From contig WHVD01000127.1 in assembly GCA_015178975.1 (NCBI GenBank), positions 124,001 through 188,000 of the forward strand: a stretch of DNA of 64,000 nt. The letters are read 5' to 3'. The stretch's first letter is position 1. Each line of letters opens with the position of its first letter. This document shows, in pieces, positions 45,744 through 56,703 of the stretch. A program made the position numbers and the translations under genes. A model generated the notes under the pieces. It searched no databases, had not been told where the DNA came from, and was given only the letters and a program-made list of their open reading frames with translations. The DNA comes from Hysterangium stoloniferum (lineage: Eukaryota > Basidiomycota > Agaricomycetes > Hysterangiales > Hysterangiaceae).

Positions 45744-46943
45744 TGTTACGACTGTGTCGCAACCCTTCACACACCGATGGTCCCCGATAGTATATCGTAG
45801 TTATACGTCTTCAATAAGACGAGATCTCGGAAGCTGTTGGTCCCCCGACTGTGAAGAGTGGTAGAAGTTCAGACCGTTCTATATACGAAGAAATGAGTAG
45901 AAGAGGAGGATATTGACCTATTCGGTGCAATATAAGAGAAAGTGAGAGAAAGAGCACAAGATGACGAAGGAGTCAACGAGTGCGATGGTTCGAGTGGAGG
46001 CCTCGACTATTACAGTTCGAGGCCAGAAGTGTTTAGTAGTTCAGATATTGCTACTTATGTAGTAGCTGACACGTTACCCTGATCACCGCTCGTAGTAGAC
46101 CTAATTTGTGTCTTACGAGTGGTGGTTCTTGGGTTAAAGTGTGTCTGAGTTCTAATTGGTGCTGAGTGCACCCACAAGTATACACAATGCTTCGAACTAA
46201 TGAAATATGCGATATTTGAAGAATATGAAAGATAGTAAAATATGAATAGAATATGTAAAATATAAATGAAATAAAAGGAGTGTTTTACCACAATGAAACT
46301 GTGGTAAAAGCATACTCCTCACACCGACGCTGACGTATGCCTTCCGGTCAATCAAACCCGACTATGCCTTTCTGTCTGGCTATGTTTTGATACGTCCCTT
46401 TTATTATGTTGATCCATTTCCACTCTATGTTTCACATATGTCTATCTATATTTGTAGTCCTCGAACTATTTCCTTTTATCGTAATTTCCATTCTCGGTTA
46501 TCATCGGCCTCCAAATTAATCATAAACTTCCCGTTCCTAGTCAAGCTTAATGCTAATACCGTTTTCCGCCCTTCTCCCCATTAGTATTTTCTAGACGCCT
46601 GTTACTTGTATATGAACCCGCTGTAGTTGTAGTTACTAGGCAATCAGAATATCGACTCAGAATACCCTCTTACGTCTGTAGCAGTCTCATACTGAGAATC
46701 CCCCATCCGCCTTCGCGTGCGCTCGCCCACTCTCAGCCCCAACCCCTTGGCCCGACACTTGACTTGTCCTTCAGTTCCGATCGGTATCTCACTGAAAGGG
46801 TCTTCTTAGGATTAGTCTTCACCCGTCCGAAATTTAAGGACAACCAACGGATAATTGCGAGGGCACAGCACATAAGCTGAAGCCAAGTCCTTCCGATCGG
46901 TCCCCGTCGGCCGCCGACATTAGTCAGTTTCCAGTTCTTAACA
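45744..46943 (+). repeat. 5' LTR of the gypsy element, with nested S2 element
   Basis: Starts TGTTACGACTGTG, ends CAGTTCTTAACA. The S2 element at 45850-46323 with duplication CCGAC accounts for its extra length over the right LTR exactly (1200 minus 479 is 721). Confidence 0.93.
45850..46323. repeat. Solo-LTR-like element, family S2 copy 2, inside gypsy LTR
   Basis: 474 bp, near-identical to 37768-38241, flanked by CCGAC on both sides. The uninterrupted target is seen in the right LTR at about 53365, which proves insertion after the gypsy element arrived. Confidence 0.92.
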
Positions 46944-46981
46944 GTATATTCTGATTTCACACTCGCATTTTCCGTTTAATT

Positions 46982-49900
46982 ATGCCTCCGAGAAGAAATG
47001 CCAAGCCAAGCGGTGAAGCAGAATCTTCCACTCTCAAGTCTCCTTTCCTGTATACAGCCCGAGCTACTCAGAGAACCCCGCTACCAGAAACCTCCGAAGA
47101 ATCTCGCTTTGTGGAGATTACCGGCAATGCTGAAGAAGTAACTGAAGCAACCGATCCCGAAGCAACTGAGGAGATTAACAATCAACCAGTTTCGGAACAC
47201 GAACCCGAGGATGGCGACCAACCTCAGGCTAGTGGCTCCAAGAAGTCCGCAAAAAAGAAACCGGCTCTCGACCCTGAAGAGACATGGGAATTGTTTTCAG
47301 GTACTCTAGGATCCCTTAACGAATTCCTTAAAAGCAATATCAAGGAAAAGGAACCTGGGCAAACCCGAGTCAACAAACCCGAGCCATTCACTGGCTCAAA
47401 CCCAAAGAAATTGCTGACATTCCTTATGCAATGTCAATTCAACTTTCGGGACCGACCGGCTGCATTCACAACGGATGACCGAAAGGTAAACTTCGCACTC
47501 TCGTACCTTAAGGATTCCGCAGCAGCCTGGTTTGAACCCGCATTCTCTGGCCTCACCTCCAAAGACCCCGATTGGCTTCACGATTGGGATGCCTTTGTCG
47601 AGGAACTCGAAACCAACTTCGGTCCCTACGACCAAACCGGCGATGCTGAAACCGCGCTTTCTAATCTCAAAATGAAAGACACTCAGCGCATCACCGATTA
47701 CATCGTCCAGTTCAACAACCTCGCTGCGTGTTGCGACTGGGGCGATTCAGCCCTCCGTTACCAGTTTTACTCCGGCCTTCCATCTCGCCTCAAGGATGAA
47801 GTTTCCAAAGGAGAAACCGGCAAGCCGAAAACCCTCCCTCTCATGCGTCTGAAAGCCCAAAACGCAGACGCCCGATACTGGGAATGATGTTCAGAAATTA
47901 GTCGCGAAAACCCCTCGGACAAAAAATCATCGGAAAATAAGAACGCCAACAAGTCTGGTAATCAAAACACCAACAACAGTGGCAACTCGACCTCCGATAA
48001 GAAGTCCGAAAACAAAGGGACTAACGACAAAAAAGGCAAGGGAAAACAGTCGAATAAGTCTCAAGACAAAGACAAACCCGATGTAACTGGCAAACTCGGC
48101 TCCGATGGCAAGCTCCTACCACAGGAAAAGCAACGCCGAATGGACAACAACCTTTGTTTGTTGTGCACAGATCCCGGACACCGAGTTGCTGCATGCCCAA
48201 AAGCCACAAAAGCCCGATCGGCCAATACGGCCACGACCTCACAACCGGCCAAGCCGGCTGCCGAGTCGAAAAAAGATTAAGCAACTCTCTGTGCGGTTGG
48301 AGAGTTGCGTTGAATCTCCTCACACACCGGAAAATTGTCATCTTAACGCATCCGCCTTGTATGATCCTAATTCTTTGTTCATAAATCTTACTTTGGAACC
48401 TCTCGGGAGTCTCACTTTTCAAGCCCTCATAGATTCAGGTTCAACCCATTGTTTTATAGATACAAGTTTTTCCAGAAAAAATCAGTTAAAAACCTATGTA
48501 ATAGACCCGATTCCGCTCCGACTCTTTGATGGTACCTCAAACTCCGTAATCTCGCAAGCCTGCGAACTCCGACTTTGGTTTTCGTGTGGAACCTTTCAGA
48601 CAGTTACGTTTTTTGTAACACAGTTGGACCTGAGTTGCTCCGTGGTTCTAGGACATAACTGGCTCACCCACTACAATCCGTTGATTGATTGGGTATTGGG
48701 CAGTATCCATTTCCGAACCCCATCGGCACCCGTTACGACTGGTCCATTTTCACCTGTTTCGGCAAATATGGCCTCTACAGCACCTCCGGCCCTAGTGGCA
48801 AATCCGAGCTCTCCACCGCCCGTCTCTCTAATAAATGCCGCAGCCTTTATGAGAGCCATCAAGTTGGACGGCTCCCGAGCATTTACAGTCAATCTTAAAG
48901 TTGACGAAGTCACCGGTCACTTTGCATCCCCGGTGGCCGAACCGATCGCAGATTTGGAAGGTGTTCCCAAAAAATACCATGAATTTGCAGATGTATTCAG
49001 TAAACAAAAAGCAGATCGACTCGCCCCTCACAGGCCTTACGATTTGAAAATTGATATTGAAGATGGTTCACATCCACCCCTAGGCCCAGTTTATCCTCTC
49101 TCGCAGTCCAAATTATCGGCTATCCGAGATTTCTTGGACGAACATTTGGCTATAGGTTTTATCTGACCCTCAAAGTCTCCTTATGGAGCCCCTGTCTTAT
49201 TTGTTCGGAAAAAAGACGGTTCCCTTCGACTTTGCGTTGACTTTCGAGGACTAAATGCGATCACTCGAAAAGACAAGTACCCATTACCACTAATCTCCGA
49301 TTTACTCAATGCCCCTCGGAAGGCCCAAATCTATACAAAGATAGATCTCAAGCATGCCTATCATTTGGTTCGGATCGCTGAAGGCGACGAATGGAAAACG
49401 GCTTTTCGCACTTGCTATGGCTCTTTTGAATGGTTAGTAATGCCTTTCGGCCTCACCAACGCTCCGTTGGTCTTTCAACATTTTATCAACAACGTTTTTT
49501 CCGACCTCCTCAACGTCTTTGTCATTGTGTACTTAGACGACATCCTCATATTCTCCGAAGACCCTACACTTCATGACAAACACGTTCGTGAAGTCCTCCG
49601 AAGACTCCAAAAACATGGTCTTTTTGCGAATGGTAAAAAATGTTCTTTTGATGTCGACACAGTTGAATATTTAGGGTTTATGATGGGACCTGACGGTCTC
49701 CACATGGACAACTCTAAAATTCAGGTCATTCAAGATTGGCCGGAACCCCGAAAGGTTAAAGATATTCAATCCTTTTTAGGCTTTGCCAATTTTTATTGTC
49801 GTTTCATTCACAACTACTCAAAAATTACCATTCCGCTCACTCATCTTACTCGTAAAGATGCCCCGTGGATTTTCTCCAAAGAATGCCGATCGGCATTCCA

Positions 49901-51959
49901 GGAATTGAAAAGTGCGTTTACATCTGCCCCTATTCTGTCGCACTGGAAGCCTGATGTTCAACTCATTGTGGAAACCGACACCTCGGACTATGCGCTTGCT
50001 GCGATATTGTCCATTCTGGACACCGATGGTGAAGTACACCCAGTAGCTTTTCTGTCTCGCACATTTTCGGCACCCGAACTCAACTATGACGTTCACGATA
50101 AGGAATTACTCGCAATATTTGAAGCTTTCAAGACATGGTGACATTATTTGGAAGGCTCGGCCCACCTGGTAGATGTTATTACAGACCACAAAAATTTAGT
50201 TTACTTTTCAACCACAAAACCTCTCACCCGTCGACAAGCTCGATGGTCCGAATACCTCTCTGCTTTTAACATGGTAATTCGCTTCCGTCCCGGCCACCTT
50301 GGTGGAAAACCCGACGCTATGACTAGACGATGGGACGTCTATCCTAAAGAGGAGAGTAGCGACTACGCCACAGTTAACCTGCATAATTTCAAGCCTATGT
50401 TTTCATCGGAACAACTGTCCGCGTCTATCCGAGCCACTTACCTCATTCATCCAGTCTTGCGAAGTGTTATCCTTATGGATACTGAAAAATTACATCAAGA
50501 CATTCTATCGGCAATTCCATTAGACCCAGTCACCAAAGCACACCTCGATAACCCGTCCGACCCCGATCAACCCCGATGGTCATTAGACTCACAAGGTTTC
50601 ATTAGATTTGACAATCGCATTTATGTACCGGATTCCGACACCCTTCGGCTGCAAATCCTACAACATAAGCACGACCACCCAATCTCAGGACAATTCGGCC
50701 TCAATAAGACCCCCTCACTCATTAGAAGAGAATATACATGGCCCGGCATCCGAGATTTTGTTAAGCACTATTGTAAATCTTGTACTACGTGTCTACGCTC
50801 TAAATCACAGTGACACAAACCATATAGCCTACTCAAACAATTACCGATACCGGAAAAACCTTGGAACTCGATTTCTATGGATTTTATCGAGCACCTACCG
50901 GCATCCGAAGGTCACACAGCAATCCTAGTTGTTGTGGATCGGCTCTCAAAGCAAAGTATTTTCATTCCAACATATGACATGATAACATCTGTACAGTTAG
51001 CTGAATTATTCATCACCCATGTATTTTCCAAGCATGGCATTCCATCGCATGTCACATCCGATCGCGGATCCGAGTTTGTCTCTCACTTCTTTAGGTCACT
51101 CGGAAAAGCACTAGACATGAAGCTACATTTCACTTCGGGCTATCACCCGGAAGACGATGGACAAACCGAACGCATGAACCAAACCTTGGAACAATACATC
51201 CGTGTTTATTGCAACTATCAACAAGACAATTGGAAATCACTACTACTGCTAGCCAAATTCGCATACAACAACGCACCAAATGCCACTACTGGCATTTCGC
51301 CTTTCTTCACAAATAAAGGCTACAACCCCAACATCGCAATCCACCCGGAACGCGATCTCGCATCCGCTCATGCTCAAGACTTCATTACCAACCTTGACGA
51401 GCTACATCAAGAACTTCATAAAACTATCGCAATGGCCCAAGAACGATACCAACGGTCTGCGGATAAAAACTGACTTCCGCCTCCTGATTTCAAGATCGGA
51501 GACCGAGTATTCATTAAAGCCGAGTTTTTCCAAACTACTAGACCTTCTAAGAAGCTCTCTGAAAAATATTTAGGTCCTTTTGAAGTTATAGCACAAGCCG
51601 GCACACTGTCATGGACGCTTCGGCTTCCTGACAACATGCATGCAGTGCACCCGGTATTTCATGTATCCATGTTAGAACCTTGTGTTGCTAACAATATACC
51701 GGATCACATACAACCACCACCCCCACCCATGATCATTGATGGGGAACCCGAATTTGAAATATCGGAAATTCTAGACTCCAAGATCGACAATCGCAGGCGA
51801 TCGTGCAAGTTACTTTATTTGGTCAAATGGACTGGCTATGAAGGTACAGATGAAGAAACTTCCTGGATCCTAGCCACCAAACTTGGCAATGCATCAGAAA
51901 TCGTTTCAGTTTTCCATCAAACGTATCCGAACAAACCCGGTCCTTTAGACCCTCTTTAG
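46982..51959 (+). CDS. Gag and Pol coding regions of the gypsy chromovirus
   Basis: Gag starts MPPRRNAKPSGEAESS, with the retrotransposon-Gag block AAWFEPAFSGL. The knuckle CLLCTDPGHRVAACP is near 48155. The protease motif LIDSGSTHCFID lies near 48430, reverse transcriptase with VYLDDILIFSE at about 49528-49560, RNase H in about 49900-50330, and the integrase zinc-finger and core (ILVVVDRLSKQ, SDRGSEF) in about 50650-51450. A chromodomain (YLVKWTGYEG near 51815-51845) lies in the last stretch. It is fragmented, with several breaks. Chromodomains direct such elements to heterochromatin. Confidence 0.9.
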
Positions 51960-52092
51960 TCTTCACATGACACGGTAACTGACGGCCTCCGATTCCTCAA
52001 ACACCAAGTCGAACTTAAATTACCAAGTCACTATCTGATGCTTTCAATTTTCAATTCACGATTTCAAAAAGATTAAATCAATTATTATTTTG

Positions 52093-53114
52093 TTAACTAT
52101 CTAAAGTACCCTCTACTACTTCCCCTTCCTCCTCGGCCTCCGAAGCTCGCGCTTCACCAACGGCAACTGATATTCCCTTCCCTCCAGTTTCCTCCAAGGC
52201 CCTAACCGGCTCAACCTCATCCGAACTAGGCAGCTCGAGGTACTGCTCGAGCTGCCCTCTGACCCACTGTAGCATGGCCGTCTGTTCTCCAATGGCCACC
52301 CCCAGCAGTCGCATTTGCTCGTGAAGGAGTCCCTGCTGTCACAGAGACTCGGTTCACCACCGAGTGGTCTCCGAGAAATACAACCGCATAAGGCAGTTTT
52401 TCTCCTCCATCATGTCCGTCTGGCGCTCCCCGTAGATCGCACCCACGTCGGCCCCTGGGTAGGTACAACCAAGTTTTTGACCTGCACACTCTTGACATGT
52501 GTGGCCCCAACCGTTTGCCCGAGGATGGCAAGCTCGGTTCCGAGCAGTGCAACGGTTACACCTAGGATCGTTTTCGGGCCCCACCTTGGGGGCCCCTTTT
52601 TGTCTCTGTCACTAAAAGTCAGCAACAGCAAAAAATATATATAAATAAAAAAAAACCTTCGGGCTCGAAGGCCCTGCAGCCTCATCCTCTTCACCGGATA
52701 CCGACGGTGATACTGCCTTCTGCTGAGAAGAGAACATTAGTAGAGATTCGCAGTGCGATACTTCTCCTAACTTACCTTCCCTTCTCGTTTCTTTCTCGCC
52801 TCCTCCTCTCGGGCCCGACCGGTCTCCTGCTGTTTTTTCCTCGCAAGCTCAGCCTCCCAACACTTGCGCGTAGCCTCCACCTCTGCCCGTCTCTTCTCCT
52901 CCACCTCGGCCACCTCAATCACTTTCAGCTCCTCCACCTCCTTTCGTTCCTCTTCCTCGCGTGCCCTCTTCCTCGCCTCCAGTTGGTGACGACGTTCTTG
53001 TGCGTTCGGTGTTCCGCTCGGACCCGACACAGGAGTTACCGTCAGCCTGACGGGGATAGTCTTCGCCCCAGTGTTCAATGACATCGTGGTTGGAAGGAAA
53101 GGATGAAGAATCAA
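52093..53114 (-). CDS. Antisense coding segment in the gypsy 3' region: coiled-coil and Cys-cluster parts
   Basis: On the strand opposite to Gag-Pol, between the chromodomain and the right LTR, lie three coding-like parts. One begins with MSLNTGAKTIPVRLTVTPVS and becomes a long Glu/Arg/Lys-rich coiled coil (52767-53081). The second holds a cysteine cluster, CNRCTARNRACH...CQECAGQKLGC (52354-52584), spaced like a small zinc cluster. The third is an acidic tail (52093-52314). Comparable Cys-cluster proteins are common among uncharacterised basidiomycete proteins. It appears to be an accessory gene of the element. Exon borders and integrity are not certain. Confidence 0.55.
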
Positions 53115-53259
53115 GCGCCCTGTAACCTCCCATTTTTTTTATATGCAAAAAATTTACCGGTCACATGACATTTTGACACACAACCTGTAACCGACGTTGT
53201 TTTACGTATACGATCTAGATTTTCGGCCTCCTTGGGATTTCGGCCAAATGAGGGGATAC

Positions 53260-53980
53260 TGTTACGACTGTGTCGCAACTCTTCACACACCGACGGTCCC
53301 CGATGGTATATCGTAGTCATACGTCTTCAATAAGACGAGATCTCAGAGGCCGTCGGTCCCCCGACGCTGACGTATGCCTTCCGGTCAATCAAACCCGACT
53401 ACGCCTTTCTGTCTGGCTATGTTTTGATACGTCCCTTTTATTATGTTGATCCGTTTCCACTCTATGTTTCACATATGTCTATCTATATTTGTAGTCCTCG
53501 AACTATTTCCTTTTATCGTAATTTCCATTCTCGGTTATCATCAGCCTCCGAACTAATCATAAACTTCCCGTTCCTAGTCAAGCTTAATGCTAATACCGTT
53601 TTCCGCCCTTCTCCCCATTAGTATTTTCTAGACGCCTGTTACTTGTATATGAACCCGCTGTAGTTGTAGTTACTAGGCAATCAGAATATCGACTCAGAAT
53701 ACCCTCTTACATCTGTAGCAGTCTCATACTGAGAATCCCCCATCCGCCTTCGCGTGCGCTCGCCCACTCTCGGCCCCGACCCCTTGGCCCGACACTTGAC
53801 TTGTCCTTCGGTTCCGATCGGTATCTCGCCGAAAGGGTCTTCTTAGGATTAGTCTTCACCCGTCCGAAATTTAAGGACAACCAACGGATAATTGCGAGGG
53901 CGCAGCACATAAGCTGAAGCCAAGTCCTTCCGATCGGTCCCCGTCTGCCACCGACATTAGTCAGTTTCCAGTTCTTAACA
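53260..53980 (+). repeat. 3' LTR of the gypsy element
   Basis: 721 bp, TGTTACGACT...GTTCTTAACA, preceded by a purine-rich run AATGAGGGGATAC. It is the uninterrupted partner of the left LTR. Confidence 0.93.
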
Positions 53981-54414
53981 TAGGTGCTGAAAAGGATGTC
54001 AAAGACTGAGATTGCAAAAAAGGCTAAGAAATGCTAAAAAGGCTATGGCAAGCAAAAACTCAATACAGGCTCAGGACTTGAAGGATCTGGATGTTCAAGA
54101 AGGTCTGAAAGTCCAAAAATTCTGAAATTGAGTGAAAGGCTGAAAATGCTGAGAAAACCAGGGTTAGCCAAAGGCCAAGGGTTCCAAACAGTCAACATGC
54201 AATAATGGGTGATAATTTGTTCAAAAAAGAGACATGTCAGTGAGCTACATATTATAGAGATCAATGCAGAGGATGGACAGGGGTTGAAAAAGTTGGAATA
54301 AGGGTCAGGAAATACATGTAGGGGGGAGGATAGGGAACAAGACAGGGAGCATGCATGGATCAGGCATTTCTATCTAATTGTCATCTATTATTTCTTTTTA
54401 ATATTGCCTTAAAT
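53981..54414. other. Repeat-flanking sequence, no gene
   Basis: About 430 bp between the gypsy right LTR and a solo LTR. Purine-rich, with no supported exon; perhaps part of an older repeat. Confidence 0.4.
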
Positions 54415-55047
54415 TGTTAAGCTCAGGCTTATGGACAGATGGAACTGATAACCTGGAGAAGCCCTGTGGGATTCTGAGGACAGGGAGGACTTGGCTGCAG
54501 CTTACAATGTGCTGTGCCCTTACATGATTGTCAGGTCCTAACTTCAGATACAGTAGGTACAGGAGTCCAAGAATACATGACAGATTGAAATATTGGGAGA
54601 CCCAAGGGGTCTGAAAATACACTGGTGCAAGTTGAAACAAACAAGTAATTATTAGTGATAAGGGGAGATACTAAGTTGGTGCTAAGTTGATATTATGTAG
54701 GTGGCTAAGTTGACACTCTGATCAGATTGTAAGTACAACAAATCCAAGACTATATAGACTAAGTGACTATTATACATACTACTAATCCAGCAAAATAAAA
54801 GGTGAAACAGGTGAAGACCATACTAGGAATAAGGATCAAGATGGAATAGGGACAAGTCCAGGGGAAACAATAAGCAAATGAATGCATGCATGTTATACAG
54901 ACTCAGGGGCAGATCAGAACATGAGATCTTCAGGCATCTAGAAGTACAGGATATCCAAACAGAGTCAGGTGACAATTTGTCCTTGACAACAGAGAGAAAT
55001 GTTATGAGATAGGATCTGGGGCTTGGCAGAATACCCAATTCCTAATA
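54415..55047. repeat. Diverged solo LTR, family S3 copy 3
   Basis: Starts TGTTAAGCTCAGGC, ends about ...CCAATTCCTAATA, and CTTAAAT is found directly on both sides. The conserved GGACTTGGCTGCAGCTTA block (54487 onward) and a ATTGTAAGTACAACA...CTATATAGACTAAGTG block follow the S3 pattern. It is more diverged than the other two copies. Confidence 0.65.
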
Positions 55048-55054
55048 CTTAAAT

Positions 55055-55460
55055 GACTTCTTTCATGTGACACAATGCTGATGAAAGCCCATATATGTAT
55101 TTTGGCATGCAAAAATTGAAATTAGATGTGATATTTACTGACAAACTGGATTTAACCTAAAGGGTACCTTTAATTCCCCTTTTGGGTGATGTAAAATGTC
55201 TATTTCATGTAAATCACTATATCAGACAAGATTGATAAATTGTAAACTCGGGATCAACACGGCCGGCACATACGCGGCACCGATGCCGGCTGCTGGGCTC
55301 AGAGACACTTCTACACTCACACTTTTGGACATTCAAAGTCAAGGATCGAGCTTAAGGATAGTGTCGTGGCCCGAGATCTCATTTAACCATTCAAGATTAC
55401 GTCCTTGGTCTTTATTGTATCCTTCTAACATTGAAGCATTGTAACCGCAATTTAGCTATA
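55055..55460. other. Intergenic region upstream of APC10
   Basis: About 400 bp that should contain the APC10 promoter. A short open frame (55196-55444) has no recognisable domain. Nothing else is seen. Confidence 0.4.
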
Positions 55461-56354
55461 ATGGCTGATGTCCTTTCGAATAACGGTACTAAATCTATTC
55501 ATTAATGCCTCCCCGCCACACTGTTCACTTTATCCATATCAAGCACCGTCCCTACCAGGCTCAGTGAATTGACTATTTCCCACTGGCAGGTCCTACTCAT
55601 TTGGTGACCAACTACCCTGACATTGGTCACCTCGCAAAGTGGTCTGTCTCGTCTTACAAGTTTGGATTTGGGTCAGAATGTTTGAGAGACGATGATCCGG
55701 ATACGTTCTGGCAGTAAGTGTCAGTTTGTGTTTCAATGATGGGCCGAATTTGCTGAATTATTGCTTCCATTTCTCAGCTCGGATGGACCGCAACCCCACT
55801 TTATCACAGTCCAGTTCGGGAAGAAGGTTGCTATTCAGGTCAGCGACTCCCCCTTTTAGTTGATTTTTACCCAGTTAACCATCGTCTACAGAAAATAGCC
55901 GTCAACTTGTGTTTCTCCAATGACGACTCATACACCCCTGCCACACTCTGCGTTCGTGCTGGGACAGGATCGAGCGATCTTCAAGACGTACGGCTCGTGA
56001 CATTCGACAAGCCGAATGGCTGGCTGCTTTTTGACGTCTATATGGAACCGGCAGAAGAAGGCGACGGCTAGTAAGTATGCGTACTCGTATGTCGGGTATC
56101 TCTTCTGATAGTATTACAGTAAACCGCTTCATGCCTATGTTTTGCAGGTTGTGGTAGTGTCGAATCACATGAATGGCAAAGATACACATGTGCGTGGCCT
56201 TAAAATTTTTGGTCCTTTAGAGTAAGTTCCCACATTCTATACCATGATTCATTCCAACACTTGACCATTTTCATTGAGTGAGACACATGAAGATGGAGAC
56301 GAGCCATTTCCTTTCAAATCGCCACTATTTAGGATGTATGAGCGTATTCGGTGA
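55461..56354 (+). CDS. DOC1: Anaphase-promoting complex subunit 10 (APC10/DOC1)
   Basis: Core subunit of the APC/C ubiquitin ligase, which helps bind degron-bearing substrates in mitosis. Six exons can be placed with in-phase GT-AG introns: 55461-55485, 55590-55713, 55778-55838, 55892-56070, 56120-56221 and 56279-56354. The protein starts MADVLSNNGPTHLVTNYPDI and carries the DOC-domain blocks LAKWSVSSYKFGFG, DDPDTFWHSDGPQPH, FITVQFGKK, VNLCFSNDDSYTP and VVVSNHMNGKDTHVRGLKIF. It ends PLFRMYERIR, matching the conserved IR tail that docks on APC3/Cdc27. It is whole, about 190 residues, of usual length. It is a single-copy housekeeping gene and a good anchor for synteny. Confidence 0.93.
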
Positions 56355-56703
56355 TGTCTCGTGGTCGATCGCAATTGGAACTTCGGATATGGGATGGCGC
56401 GGAATAAGAGACTCAGAGATTGGGGCTTTTTTCAGGCATCCCATGACGACGACTGCTCAACCTTACACTTTAGAGAGGGGAAAGCAAGACAAAAAGACCA
56501 GATGCAGATTTCTCCTAGGACTGTAACATTGATCATTTACTCGACGGATTTCATATAATGTAACATTGATACTTTGATTCGCAACAACAATTACACCACA
56601 CAGTGAAAAACAAAACAAAGAGCACTACTTATCTACGACTATAATCTAAAAAAGAACGAATAAAATTCCAATCCATCAATTACATCCCTGAAATCAAACA
56701 GAA
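56355..56703. other. Intergenic region between convergent APC10 and WHIM/PHD genes
   Basis: About 350 bp between two convergent stops, AT-rich toward the middle, presumably holding both 3' UTRs and polyadenylation sites. No exon is supported. Confidence 0.5.

Larger units (their letters stand above)
45744..53980 (+). mobile_element. Ty3/gypsy chromovirus LTR retrotransposon, broken
   Basis: LTRs lie at 45744-46943 (721 bp plus a nested 474-bp element and its 5-bp duplication) and 53260-53980 (721 bp). LTR ends are TGTTACGACT...GTTCTTAACA. About 20 differences separate the LTRs, roughly 3 percent by eye and nearly all transitions, so it is of modest age. Internal order: Gag, CCHC knuckle, protease, reverse transcriptase, RNase H, integrase, C-terminal chromodomain, then an antisense coding segment. 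It has several breaks. No target duplication is visible (GATGG at the left, TAGGT at the right). Confidence 0.93.
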
